Positions 8,926-16,459 of a DNA stretch of 19,493 bases are shown here, one piece after another. Position 1 is the stretch's first letter. Each line of letters opens with the position of its first letter. Source of the stretch: a candidate division TA06 bacterium SM23_40 (GTDB lineage: Bacteria; LJUI01; SM1-40); assembly GCA_001303705.1 (NCBI GenBank), contig LJUI01000034.1:1-19493 (forward strand), read 5' to 3'. The translations under genes were made by a program, and so were the position numbers. Below the pieces are notes generated by a model. That model did not search any database and had not been told where the DNA came from. It saw only the letters and a list, made by a program, of their open reading frames with translations.

Positions 8926-9855
8926 TCAGTCGACATCGACGGATGTGAGCCACCCGTACTTGTCTGGCTTCTTCCCGCGTATGATGCCGCTGAGTTCGTC
9001 CTGTATCTGCTTCGTGAGCGTTCCTCTCTTTCCGTCACCGACTTCGATCCGATCGACCGAGCGAACCGGTACGATCTCCGTAGCGCTTCCGGTGAGGAAT
9101 ATCTCATCCGCTATATAAAGAAGCTCTCGCGGAATACGGCCCTCGATCACGGGATATCCCAAGTCTCCAGCGATCTGCATAACCGAATCCCGTGTAATCC
9201 CCGGCAGAATGGACGAGGCGAGCGGCGGAGTGCGGATTCTGCCCCCCTTGATGACGAAGATGTTCTGCACGCTCCCCTCGCTCACGAATCCTTCGCGGTC
9301 GAGAGCGATGCCCTCTCCGTAGCCATTGACATCGGCCTCCATCCTGATGAGCTGCGAACTCATGTAGTTGCAGCCAGCCTTCGACAGGAAGGGATGCGTG
9401 TTCGGCGCTTGCCGACTCCAGGAAGAGACCTGGACATCGACTCCCTCCTCCGCCGCCTTCACCCCGAGATAGCTTTTCCACTCGAAGGCGGCAATGTAGG
9501 TCTCCACCGGGCACTCGTACGGCAGTACTCCCAGGACGCCGTAGCCTCGAAAGACGAGCGGCCTGATGTAGCACTCCGCCAGGCCGTTCGCCCGTACTGT
9601 CTCGACAATTGCGTCGCACAGCTCGTCCGCCGAATAGGGGATTCCCATTCGGTAGATCTTGGCGGAGTCGGACAGCCGATTGACGTGGTCGCGGAGCCGG
9701 AGGATGACCGACCCCCGCTGCCCTCGGTAACACCGCAAGCCCTCAAAAAAAGATGTGCCGTAGTGAACGACGTGGGACAGTACATGGATCTTCGCCTCAT
9801 CCCATGGGATGAGTTCCCCGTTACGCCAGATCGACTTCGAAGATTTGATCGGCAT
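8926..9855 (-). CDS. ilvE: Branched-chain amino acid aminotransferase (class IV)
   Basis: The 309-residue protein is a fold-type IV PLP enzyme of the usual length for IlvE. It shows [19 protein letters not shown] at the N-terminal domain, [15 protein letters not shown], and the Schiff-base lysine Lys159 in [13 protein letters not shown]. It also has the PLP-contacting region [16 protein letters not shown] and the phosphate-binding GSATEIVPV. It should transfer amino groups between glutamate and the branched-chain 2-oxo acids, the last step in Val, Leu and Ile synthesis. A D-amino-acid or aminodeoxychorismate-lyase role is less likely because the [11 protein letters not shown] and GSATEIVPV segments are IlvE-like. 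The ATG at 9853-9855 is preceded by a strong AAGGAGG. It lies 79 bp after the MocR-type regulator and before pdxST, so a PLP-using enzyme sits with the PLP-making genes. Confidence 0.92.
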   Translation of the reverse strand: MPIKSSKSIWRNGELIPWDEAKIHVLSHVVHYGTSFFEGLRCYRGQRGSVILRLRDHVNRLSDSAKIYRMGIPYSADELCDAIVETVRANGLAECYIRPLVFRGYGVLGVLPYECPVETYIAAFEWKSYLGVKAAEEGVDVQVSSWSRQAPNTHPFLSKAGCNYMSSQLIRMEADVNGYGEGIALDREGFVSEGSVQNIFVIKGGRIRTPPLASSILPGITRDSVMQIAGDLGYPVIEGRIPRELLYIADEIFLTGSATEIVPVRSVDRIEVGDGKRGTLTKQIQDELSGIIRGKKPDKYGWLTSVDVD

Positions 9856-9934
9856 GGCAACCTCCTTACACCCAGATGCTGAACCGATTCCCTATGGGCT
9901 CACCCAGCGGTCGCGACTCCCTCCTCACTCGACC

Positions 9935-11467
9935 TTAGACGACTGAAACATCGCTTCGCCTCCGGCTTCGCCGCGAGACGCCAGATCTCCCGACAAGCCG
10001 CCTCTTGACGATCTTCCCCAGGATATCGACTCCCTCCTCGATCTCCTCGGGAGCGAGCTGAGAGAAGCCGAGGCGAAGTGCATTCCTCCCCGATCCGTCA
10101 CAACAGAAGATCGGGCCCGGCACGAAGACAACGCCGGCCTCTCTGGCTTCGAAGAACAGAGAGGTTGTATCCACATCTGGGACGGTCACCCACAGGTATA
10201 GGCCGCCGCTCGGCGTTGTCCATGTCACCTCACCGGGGAAGTGTCGTTCCAGGGCACGAAGCATCGCGTCGCGGCGCTCGCGGTAGATGCCCCGAGTGCG
10301 CTCCAGATGTCCCTTGAGATAGCCGCGACGGCAGAACTCGTACATCGCGCCCTGCGTCATAGTATTCGTATGGAGATCCCTCGCCCCTTTAGCCCGCTTG
10401 ATGCGCTCGATCAGTTCCTCGGGAGCGACCATCCAGCCGAGCCGTAATCCCGGAAAGAGGATCTTGGAGAAGCTCGACAGGTAGACGACAAGACCATCCC
10501 CATCGAGCGCCCGCAGCGGGGCCGGCGGGGCCGAGTTGAAGTAGAGTTCCGATGACACATTATCTTCCAGAATGGGCACTCCATAACGCGCTGCGAGCGA
10601 CAGGATTTCATGTCTACGCTCCAGGCTCATCACCGCCCCGCTCGGGTTCTGGAACGTGGGAATAAGATAGACGAACTTGGGACGCTGCGTGGCCAGCACA
10701 CGTTCCAGAAGATCCGGCCGTATGCCCTCATCGTCGATGGGCACACCGATGCAGCTCGCCTGCCTCAATCCGAAGACCCGCAGCGCTCCAGGATACGTCG
10801 GGACCTCGAGCACAACTGTGTCGCCAGGTTCGAGAACCACCTCAGACAGCAGATCGAGCCCCTCCTGGGTGCCGCAGCTCGTCATCACCTCGCCCGCTCC
10901 GGGGCCGATTCCCTGCCGGGCAAGCTGGCGCCGCAGTAGCTGCAGAAACGGACCGTATCCAACTGTGTTTCCGAATTCGAGGATCTCTCTCCCATGTTCT
11001 CTCAGCGCCGCATTTGTCGCGCGGCGGAACTCATCAACTGGATAGAACTCAGCCGGGGGAAGACCCGAACTGAAGGGAAATCTGGCGGGCTCGGTGCAGA
11101 GCGCCACGAGCTCCTCGAAGCCCGCGTCACGATTCCACCCCGCCTCCTGTCTGAGCGCATCTATCCACGCCGCGCCTGCTGCTACCACTCCCTCGCTGAA
11201 GCTCCCCGGTTCCCCGAAGAGGAGATGGATGTCGCGGGCGACAAACGTACCCTGCCCCACATGCCGTTCCAGCAGGCCCTCGGCTACAAGCTCGTCGTAT
11301 GCGGCATTCGCCGTATTCCGATTGATGCCCAGCTCCCTCGCCAACTGCCTGGCCGGCGGCAGCCTGGCACCCGCATCAAGCGCCCCGGACGAAATGAGCC
11401 GCCGCACGCCCTGGACGATCTGAACGTACAGGGGAACGGGACTGTCTCGATCGAGCTGTACCAGCAT
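9935..11467 (-). CDS. MocR-family regulator: GntR-type HTH fused to PLP aminotransferase domain (PdxR candidate)
   Basis: The 510-residue protein has two parts. Residues about 10-76 form a GntR-type winged helix (PLYVQIVQGVRRLISSG, LPPARQLARELGINRNT, VGQGTFVA). Residues about 125-490 are a fold-type I aminotransferase domain. The latter keeps the PLP-site residues: NP in FQNPSG, Asp302 in ILEDNVSSELYF, the Schiff-base Lys335 in SSFSKILFPG, and Arg464 in LRLGFS. MocR regulators use PLP, alone or with an amino compound, as the signal. Its position upstream of ilvE, pdxS and pdxT makes a PdxR-like role in controlling PLP synthesis the best guess. An active 2-aminoadipate-type aminotransferase, or a regulator of amino-acid genes, cannot be excluded. 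The ATG at 11465-11467 has GAGGGAG about 10 nt upstream. A promoter and a 17-bp inverted repeat lie just ahead of it. Confidence 0.88.
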   Translation of the reverse strand: MLVQLDRDSPVPLYVQIVQGVRRLISSGALDAGARLPPARQLARELGINRNTANAAYDELVAEGLLERHVGQGTFVARDIHLLFGEPGSFSEGVVAAGAAWIDALRQEAGWNRDAGFEELVALCTEPARFPFSSGLPPAEFYPVDEFRRATNAALREHGREILEFGNTVGYGPFLQLLRRQLARQGIGPGAGEVMTSCGTQEGLDLLSEVVLEPGDTVVLEVPTYPGALRVFGLRQASCIGVPIDDEGIRPDLLERVLATQRPKFVYLIPTFQNPSGAVMSLERRHEILSLAARYGVPILEDNVSSELYFNSAPPAPLRALDGDGLVVYLSSFSKILFPGLRLGWMVAPEELIERIKRAKGARDLHTNTMTQGAMYEFCRRGYLKGHLERTRGIYRERRDAMLRALERHFPGEVTWTTPSGGLYLWVTVPDVDTTSLFFEAREAGVVFVPGPIFCCDGSGRNALRLGFSQLAPEEIEEGVDILGKIVKRRLVGRSGVSRRSRRRSDVSVV

Positions 11468-11508
11468 CGCGTATCTGCTCCCTCAGGCGTTCGATTGCCG
11501 TTGTTGAC

Positions 11509-11611
11509 CCGCTTATTGACATAGTCCTTCTCGCTCCGATCGTGACAATACTACGTTACTTTGATCCTGTAAAGGGCCAATATGGGAAAATTGTACTATG
11601 TCAATATGCGG
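11509..11611. repeat. 17-bp inverted repeat flanking the MocR-type gene promoter (operator candidate)
   Basis: The left arm CCGCTTATTGACATAGT (11509-11525) and the right arm ACTATGTCAATATGCGG (11595-11611) are inverted copies with 16 of 17 bases matching. They are 86 bp apart centre to centre, near eight helical turns. The predicted -35 and -10 boxes lie between them, so one arm is just downstream of the start site and the other about 60-70 bp upstream. A partial third copy, TATTGTCAC on the minus strand (11542-11550), overlaps the -10 box. Paired repeats at this spacing fit a two-site operator, most simply for autoregulation by the MocR protein. A very short terminal-inverted-repeat element is the other option, but no target duplication is visible. 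Confidence 0.65.
11545..11573 (-). promoter_or_regulatory. Sigma70-type promoter for the MocR-type regulator gene
   Basis: On the minus strand, TTTACA (11568-11573) and TATTGT (11545-11550) are separated by 17 bp, with 5/6 and 4/6 consensus matches. Transcription would start near 11538, giving a leader of about 70 nt. A second possible pair, the TTGACA inside the right repeat arm (11599-11604) with TATTGG (11577-11582, 16-bp spacing), would put a -35 box inside the operator candidate. Confidence 0.6.
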
Positions 11612-11915
11612 CCCTTCGCTGCCCCAGCCCCTCCATCACAGGAGGTAGGACCGCCGCGCTCGTCGATCCTTCCGGGGAGGGGAGCCGGAAGATGTGCGAG
11701 ATGCCACACCAGTTGCGAGAAATGACCACACGGTGTAACCATCTACATATCATAAAGATACGAGCTCGGCGATGCTCAGCGCGGGGATCCGGGGCGCGAA
11801 AATCCGCCCGCTTCCGGTTGCCGAGCGCAAGAACCAAGTAAGCAGCGCCCTGACGTTGGCTGTTAACCTCATGTATCAAAGCCCGTTACGACAACACATC
11901 ACATTTCGTATCACC

Positions 11916-11932
11916 TTGGCACGGTTCTTGCC
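11916..11932 (+). promoter_or_regulatory. Sigma54 (RpoN)-type -24/-12 promoter motif upstream of the diguanylate cyclase
   Basis: TTGGCACGGTTCTTGCC matches the RpoN consensus YTGGCACGRNNNTTGCW at all specified positions but the last. The invariant GG (11918-11919) and GC (11930-11931) are exactly 12 bp apart. It points toward the GGDEF gene, with a predicted start near 11943 and a leader of about 150 nt. No enhancer-binding activator gene or clear enhancer site is visible in the window, so use of the site is inferred. Confidence 0.5.
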
Positions 11933-12094
11933 TCTGACGGCTGTTGAAGGTGGCCGGCGGATCGCACCCGTCGTCTCGCCGCCCGCAAATAAGCCCTGAA
12001 TTGTGGGATGGGCAAGGGGAACAGAGAGCCAGACCGATCGGCCCCGGACCAGCAATGGAACTCCGGTCTTCCATAAAAGGAGGGGACGACATCG

Positions 12095-14143
12095 ATGGCG
12101 AGAGAACTGAAAGTAGATCAATTCGGCAGTAAAGTTGCGGTCGTCAGGCTCATCATTTTCGCCTGGGTCCTACTCTCCGCCCGACTGACGGGCGCGTTCC
12201 ACGACTCCGCCATCCCCCTGTCCCCGAACGCCCTGCTCGCTATCGGTTGTCTGTACGGAATCGCCTCGACCTTCCTGCCCCTCAAGAAGATGCCCCGAAT
12301 CCGCAGGGACATGCTTCTGGTGGCATGGGATACCGTATTCGCAACTGCGATCACGCTTGCCACAGGAGGAGTGGCCAGCCACTTCTACCCCGTATTCTTC
12401 ATACTCCTTTTTGAGACGAGCATCCTGTTCGGCCTCCGTGAGACCTTCGAGATAGCGATCCTCGTCTGTCTCGTCTATCTATATACCGGCCTCCTCATGG
12501 GCTGGTATGTGGAGATACCGAAGGTCGTGTACTTGCAGGTCGCGGTCTTCTCTATCCAGTGCCTCCTCCTCGGGGTGCTATTCGCGCTGCTTGTCCAGGC
12601 GGCACGCACTCAAGCTCAACGGGCACAGGACCTGAGCTGCCTCTATGAGGTGAGTCGCGTCTTCTCGTCTACATTCCAGCTCGACGGAATCGTTACCGGC
12701 ACTGTGCGAAGGATCGCCTCGATCATGCGCTTCGATCGTTGCGCCATCATCCTCCGAGGCGATGACGAGAAGACATTACTGTTGCAGGCCGGATATGACG
12801 GCACGAAGGAAGAGCCCTGGGTGATCAAGCTGCCACTGGAATTGGCGCGTTATCCCGAAGTACAGCAGGCCCTGGAGACGAAAGAGCCGGTTATCGTGTC
12901 CGATCCGACGAACGATCCGATCATGAGCTCGGTCCGCGACGGTCTGAGCGACCTGCCTCTCGGAAGCATCGCCGTCGTCCCGCTCGTACTGGGGACGGAA
13001 GCGATCGGCACACTCAGCATCGCGAGGACGCTTGATCACCCTGCGCTCACCGACAACGAAATCAATCTCTGCCGCATTCTCGCCAACCAGACAGCGATCG
13101 CCATAGAAAAAGCCCGTCTTTTCGAGCAGGAGCGAAGACGAAACACACAGCTGGCAGTGATCAACGAGATCAACCGCCAGGCTCTCTCCACACTGGAACA
13201 GGATATCCTGCTTCACAATGTCGCCGAAGCACTCAGACGCAACTTCAACTGCACCAGCGCCGGGCTGTACGTGCTCGATCGCTCAACTGGACTGCTCACC
13301 CTCGAGGCGTTTGCAGGGCCCAAACACATAGAGCACGTACTGCGGAATGAATTGGAGTGTGGCAACAGCATTGCCGGCCACGTGTCGCGGACCGGTTCGA
13401 CCGTATTGACGAGGGGCAGCACAAGACGCGATCTTCAGGGCAGCGGCCCGGAAAACGAGACACACCTGTTTGCTCCCATCAAGGTCGATGACGGAACCGT
13501 GGGGGTCATCGCCCTCCGATCGAGAAACGCCCTCGCCTTCAGCGACGGGGAGACATCAATCCTTGAGGCACTCTCAGGTCCCCTCGCGAATGCGATCCAG
13601 AACGCTCAACTCTACGAGCGGGCGAGGCAGCTGTCGATATCAGATACGCTGACCGACCTGTACAACAGCCGATATCTGTTCCAGGCGCTCGATAAGGAGC
13701 TGGCCCGAGCTGACCGGTACGGCACACTCCTTTCGGTGGTCGTCCTCGACATCGATCACTTCCAAATGATCAATGACCGGTTGGGAAGACCGGCCGGAGA
13801 CCAGATCCTGAAGCAGTTCGGTAGGTTGCTGCCCACGCTCGTCCGGGATGCCGATTTCGTCGCCCGGTACGGCGGAGAGGAATTCGTCATCCTCATGCCT
13901 GAGACGCCACAGGAAGAGGCGACTATCGCAGCCCAGAGAATCTGCTCCATGATCGCAGAGCATCGGTTCAGACTCGAGGAAAGCGCCGAACCCGTCCAGA
14001 TTACGGTCAGTGCCGGCGTCGCCGCCTACCCCGGGGAGGGTACGGACAAAATGAAGCTCCTCCACGCTTCCGACCTCGCGCTCTACTCAGCCAAGAGACT
14101 CGGGACGAGTAAGGTGATGGCTGCCCGGGAGCAGCAGAGCTAA
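12095..14143 (+). CDS. Membrane diguanylate cyclase with two GAF domains and GGDEF
   Basis: The 682-residue protein has about six N-terminal membrane spans (residues 12-170). GAF domains follow at about 190-340 and 365-503, joined by short helical linkers (ending EKARLFEQERRRN and NAQLYERARQL). A C-terminal GGDEF domain spans about 515-675. The active-site motif is RYGGEEF (GGEEF at 593-597), and an RxxD inhibitory site (RDAD, 584-587) lies five residues upstream. It should therefore make c-di-GMP from two GTP and be product-inhibited, with the membrane and GAF parts as sensors. Guanine-contact Asn560 and Asp569 are kept. The segment DIDHFQMINDRLGRPAGD has Gln for the usual Lys and Arg for the usual His. 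The ATG at 12095 has AGGAGG 11 nt upstream. It stands alone, 163 bp after the sigma54-type motif. Confidence 0.93.
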   Translation: MARELKVDQFGSKVAVVRLIIFAWVLLSARLTGAFHDSAIPLSPNALLAIGCLYGIASTFLPLKKMPRIRRDMLLVAWDTVFATAITLATGGVASHFYPVFFILLFETSILFGLRETFEIAILVCLVYLYTGLLMGWYVEIPKVVYLQVAVFSIQCLLLGVLFALLVQAARTQAQRAQDLSCLYEVSRVFSSTFQLDGIVTGTVRRIASIMRFDRCAIILRGDDEKTLLLQAGYDGTKEEPWVIKLPLELARYPEVQQALETKEPVIVSDPTNDPIMSSVRDGLSDLPLGSIAVVPLVLGTEAIGTLSIARTLDHPALTDNEINLCRILANQTAIAIEKARLFEQERRRNTQLAVINEINRQALSTLEQDILLHNVAEALRRNFNCTSAGLYVLDRSTGLLTLEAFAGPKHIEHVLRNELECGNSIAGHVSRTGSTVLTRGSTRRDLQGSGPENETHLFAPIKVDDGTVGVIALRSRNALAFSDGETSILEALSGPLANAIQNAQLYERARQLSISDTLTDLYNSRYLFQALDKELARADRYGTLLSVVVLDIDHFQMINDRLGRPAGDQILKQFGRLLPTLVRDADFVARYGGEEFVILMPETPQEEATIAAQRICSMIAEHRFRLEESAEPVQITVSAGVAAYPGEGTDKMKLLHASDLALYSAKRLGTSKVMAAREQQS

Positions 14144-14189
14144 CGGCAATCCAACTCTCTCACGGACACAGCGTTCTCCACATACAGAA

Positions 14190-14219
14190 ACGCGATCCCG
14201 CCGCGCTGCGAGATCGCGT
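14190..14219 (-). terminator. Hairpin downstream of tRNA-Gln, possible terminator
   Basis: ACGCGATC (14190-14197) and GATCGCGT (14212-14219) form a perfect 8-bp stem with a 14-nt loop. It begins 7 bp beyond the tRNA 3' end. On the minus strand the stem is followed by TTCTGT, a weak T-run. It may also serve the diguanylate cyclase transcript arriving on the other strand. Confidence 0.4.
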
Positions 14220-14225
14220 ATATCA

Positions 14226-14299
14226 TGGCTGGGGGACAGGGATTCGAACCCCGATACCGTGATCCAGAGTCACGTGTCCTGCCGTTGGACGATCCCCCA
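14226..14299 (-). tRNA. tRNA-Gln (anticodon CUG)
   Basis: The minus strand folds as a standard tRNA of 74 nt. The acceptor stem pairs TGGGGGA with TCCCCCA, beginning U1-A72 with discriminator G73 as expected for glutamine. The anticodon stem CGTGA/TCACG closes the loop CTCTGGA, giving anticodon CUG for codon CAG. The T arm is CGGGG-TTCGAAT-CCCTG, with one G-U pair. The 3' CCA is encoded. It lies 125 bp downstream of murQ and has its own promoter. Confidence 0.96.
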
Positions 14300-14379
14300 A
14301 TCGATCGTCACAACATCTCCGTCCGGAGGTGCTGTCACGGACTTCCCCGGATAGGGGAGCAATGCAGAGAACTGATCAT

Positions 14380-14408
14380 ATAGTAGCAGGCCCGGATATC
14401 GATGTCAA
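14380..14408 (-). promoter_or_regulatory. Strong sigma70-type promoter for tRNA-Gln
   Basis: On the minus strand, TTGACA (14403-14408, perfect) and TACTAT (14380-14385, 5/6) are separated by 17 bp. Transcription would start near 14373, leaving a leader of about 74 nt to be trimmed. That leader can form a small stem (TCCCC 14344-14348 with GGGGA 14354-14358). The -35 box begins 17 bp after the murQ stop codon. Confidence 0.7.
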
Positions 14409-14424
14409 GCAGCAAGATGGCCGG

Positions 14425-15363
14425 TCACTGCATCTCCCCGGCCCTCGCTAGTGCCTTCCCCACAAACCCATCAGCCTCTCGGAGCAAGGCCTCCGCCTCT
14501 GAGCGACCCAGATTCTTCTTGATCATGATGATCGCTGTCTTCACGCTGCCTCCCGCCAGATCGAGCATGCGCGCCGCATCGTCATACGAGACCCCGGTTA
14601 CGATCATCAGCACGCGCTTCGATCGCTCAGTCAGCTTCTGACTCGTTGCCTGGAGATCAACCATCATATTCTCATAGACCTTGCCCAGTCGCACCATCGA
14701 AGTCGTCGTGAGCATATTGAGAACCATCTTCTGCGCAGTCGCCGCCTTCATCCTCGTCGACCCCATGATCACCTCAGGGCCGACAAGAGGAGCGATGACG
14801 ATGTCGGCCTCGATGTCGGCAGTGGGCGACGGATTAGAGCAGAGATAGACTGTCCGCGCACCCAGCTCCCGCGCCTTTGCCAGAGCCCCGAGGACAAATG
14901 GCGTGCGGCGGCTAGCCGCGATACCGACGACGATATCCCGTTCTCCCACTCCCCTGGCAATCAGCTCCGCCTCACCCTCCTCGGCTCTGTCCTCCGCCCC
15001 CTCCTGCGCCCGAACCAGCGCCCCGTATCCGCCGGCGATGACTCCCTGAATCATATCCAGTGATGTCCCAAACGTGGGAGGACACTCCGCCGCATCGAGA
15101 ACCCCCAGGCGCCCGCTAGTGCCCGCGCCGACATAGATGAGCCGTCCCCCGTGGCCAAGTGCTTCGACGATGACTTCAACGGCGCGCTCGATGTTGGGTA
15201 TCTCCTCTGCCACGGCGCGTGCAACACGTTCATCCTCGCGATTGATGATCTCCAGGATCTCGCGAATGCTCTTACTATCCAGGTCCATGGTGCGAGGGTT
15301 GCGCTGCTCCGTCATGAGCTCTCGGAGTTCCTCGAACACTTCTCGACCGCCTCTTTCAGTCAC
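14425..15363 (-). CDS. murQ: N-acetylmuramic acid 6-phosphate etherase MurQ
   Basis: MurQ cleaves the lactyl ether of MurNAc 6-phosphate to give GlcNAc 6-phosphate and D-lactate, a cytoplasmic step of peptidoglycan recycling. The 312-residue protein has the family's N-terminal TEQRNPRTMDLD and the SIS-domain signature YVGAGTSGRLGVLDAAECPP. It also has QEGAEDR, with the second catalytic-type acidic residue, and MGSTRMKAATAQKMVLNML with LTTTSMVRLGKVYENMMVDL. The C-terminal helical part (VKTAIIMIKKNLGRSEAEALL) is complete. I chose the GTG at 15361-15363 because AGGAG lies 6 nt upstream; the ATG at 15313-15315 would still keep the core. It follows the sugar kinase by 60 bp and is the last protein gene before tRNA-Gln. 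No MurP transporter gene is present, so its substrate probably comes from the adjacent kinase. Confidence 0.96.
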   Translation of the reverse strand: MTERGGREVFEELRELMTEQRNPRTMDLDSKSIREILEIINREDERVARAVAEEIPNIERAVEVIVEALGHGGRLIYVGAGTSGRLGVLDAAECPPTFGTSLDMIQGVIAGGYGALVRAQEGAEDRAEEGEAELIARGVGERDIVVGIAASRRTPFVLGALAKARELGARTVYLCSNPSPTADIEADIVIAPLVGPEVIMGSTRMKAATAQKMVLNMLTTTSMVRLGKVYENMMVDLQATSQKLTERSKRVLMIVTGVSYDDAARMLDLAGGSVKTAIIMIKKNLGRSEAEALLREADGFVGKALARAGEMQ

Positions 15364-15423
15364 GTCTCTCTCCTCAACCGAATTGTGCCCGCCGCCGTCG
15401 GGCCACCCATCTCCAATCTCCCG

Positions 15424-16419
15424 TCACGCTCCGGAGATGGGAGACCGACACCTCCACGCACGTTCGCTCCGATCGAGGCGGTTCAGGAGATCGGCGTCGA
15501 GGTCGACATCCGCTCTTCCCAGCGCCACCAGAGAGGCTCCGAGAGAAGGGGAAAACCTGGGGGGTACGATCTCGATTTCGACCGAGGTGCGGGCGATAAC
15601 CCGCTCAAGCAAGGCATAGGAATCCCGGAAGAGACCACCGAACGGACAGAGAGGAACGACGACCGAGTCGAGGCGAAGCTGCTTGATGACACTATCGACC
15701 AGGTGCGCCAGCGCCTGCCCGGCTTGGTCGAGGATGGTGGCGGAAACGCGGTCCCCCTCCCCGGCTGCATCGAAGACGAGGGGCGCGAGCGAGGCCAGTC
15801 TGCTCACGGCGGCGTCACGGTCTCCGTATACCCAGTCGATGACATCGTCGATAGAACTGAGCCCGATGTGAGCTGCCAGCTTGGGCAAGAGAAGTGTCTC
15901 CTCCCCGCTCCCATTCTGCGCCGCGAGAGCCGCCATGACAGCCCGCCGTCCCAGATCGTATCCGCTTCCGTCGTCTCCGAGCAGATGACCCCATCCCCCG
16001 GCACGCGCGCTGCCACCTCGCTCATCGACCGCCATCGCCAGCGATCCTGTACCGGCGATGAGTGCGACGCCCGATCTCCCGGGAAACGCACTGACCAGGG
16101 CAGCTACGCCGTCGCTTGTCACCAGGATATCCTGCGCGGGAATCCTTTCACGTACTGCATCGAGGACAGTCCGCTGCGCCCGGGGGCGCCCGGCTCCGGC
16201 CAGAGCGAGGCAGATGGAGCGGGGAATCTCTCGCTCTACTTCCGCCAAGATCTTGCCCTCAGCCACCAGCTGCGCCATGACCCGGGCAACGGGCTCCACC
16301 CCGCTGAGCAGATAGTTGCCCGGTCCACCCCTCAACAGAGCCAGTACTGTACCGTCCAGGGCTACGAGCGTCGCTGTGCTCGCACTGCCCCCTCCATCGA
16401 TGCCAATGACATATTCCAT
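15424..16419 (-). CDS. BadF/BcrA-type N-acetylglucosamine/N-acetylmuramic acid kinase (MurK/NagK-like)
   Basis: The 331-residue protein has the ASKHA ATPase layout of the BadF/BadG/BcrA/BcrD sugar kinases. It has phosphate-1 motif YVIGIDGGGSASTATLV (residues 3-19), phosphate-2 region TSDGVAALVSAF and ALIAGTGSLAMAV, and GGWGHLLGDDGSGYDLGRRAV (141-161), typical of amino-sugar kinases. The iron-sulfur cysteines of 2-hydroxyacyl-CoA dehydratase activators are not seen. The gene lies directly upstream of murQ. That suggests ATP-dependent phosphorylation of MurNAc and/or GlcNAc to the 6-phosphates, as for the clostridial kinase MurK. The ATG at 16417-16419, with GGTGAG upstream, fits the family N-terminus. 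The frame is open to 16554, but that extension would overlap the upstream gene and lacks family similarity. Confidence 0.88.
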   Translation of the reverse strand: MEYVIGIDGGGSASTATLVALDGTVLALLRGGPGNYLLSGVEPVARVMAQLVAEGKILAEVEREIPRSICLALAGAGRPRAQRTVLDAVRERIPAQDILVTSDGVAALVSAFPGRSGVALIAGTGSLAMAVDERGGSARAGGWGHLLGDDGSGYDLGRRAVMAALAAQNGSGEETLLLPKLAAHIGLSSIDDVIDWVYGDRDAAVSRLASLAPLVFDAAGEGDRVSATILDQAGQALAHLVDSVIKQLRLDSVVVPLCPFGGLFRDSYALLERVIARTSVEIEIVPPRFSPSLGASLVALGRADVDLDADLLNRLDRSERAWRCRSPISGA

Positions 16420-16459
16420 TTCGATCTCACCAGTGCGTGGGCCAGATGCGGCCGCTGCG

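Larger units (their letters stand above)
11468..12094. other. Divergent intergenic region, 627 bp
   Basis: This non-coding stretch separates the divergently read regulator and diguanylate cyclase genes. It holds the regulator promoter and inverted repeat (11509-11611), a short hairpin (CTTCCGG 11669-11675 with CCGGAAG 11685-11691) of unknown role, and a sigma54-type motif (11916-11932). The short open frames here lack family features and good start signals. I see no recognised riboswitch; the c-di-GMP riboswitch core was looked for by eye and not found. Confidence 0.6.

Noticed and set aside
8806-9882. 358-codon frame on the plus strand
   Set aside because: It is antisense to ilvE and its translation has no recognisable features.
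11509-11611. Inverted repeat as the ends of a miniature transposon
   Set aside because: No target-site duplication is seen and a functional-looking promoter fills the interior; operator sites explain it better, though not with certainty.
11669-11691. Seven-bp-stem hairpin as a riboswitch or terminator
   Set aside because: There is no T-run and no conserved riboswitch core around it, so only its presence is noted.
11601-11879. 92-codon minus-strand frame upstream of the MocR-type gene
   Set aside because: It has no ribosome binding site or family features and overlaps the right arm of the inverted repeat.
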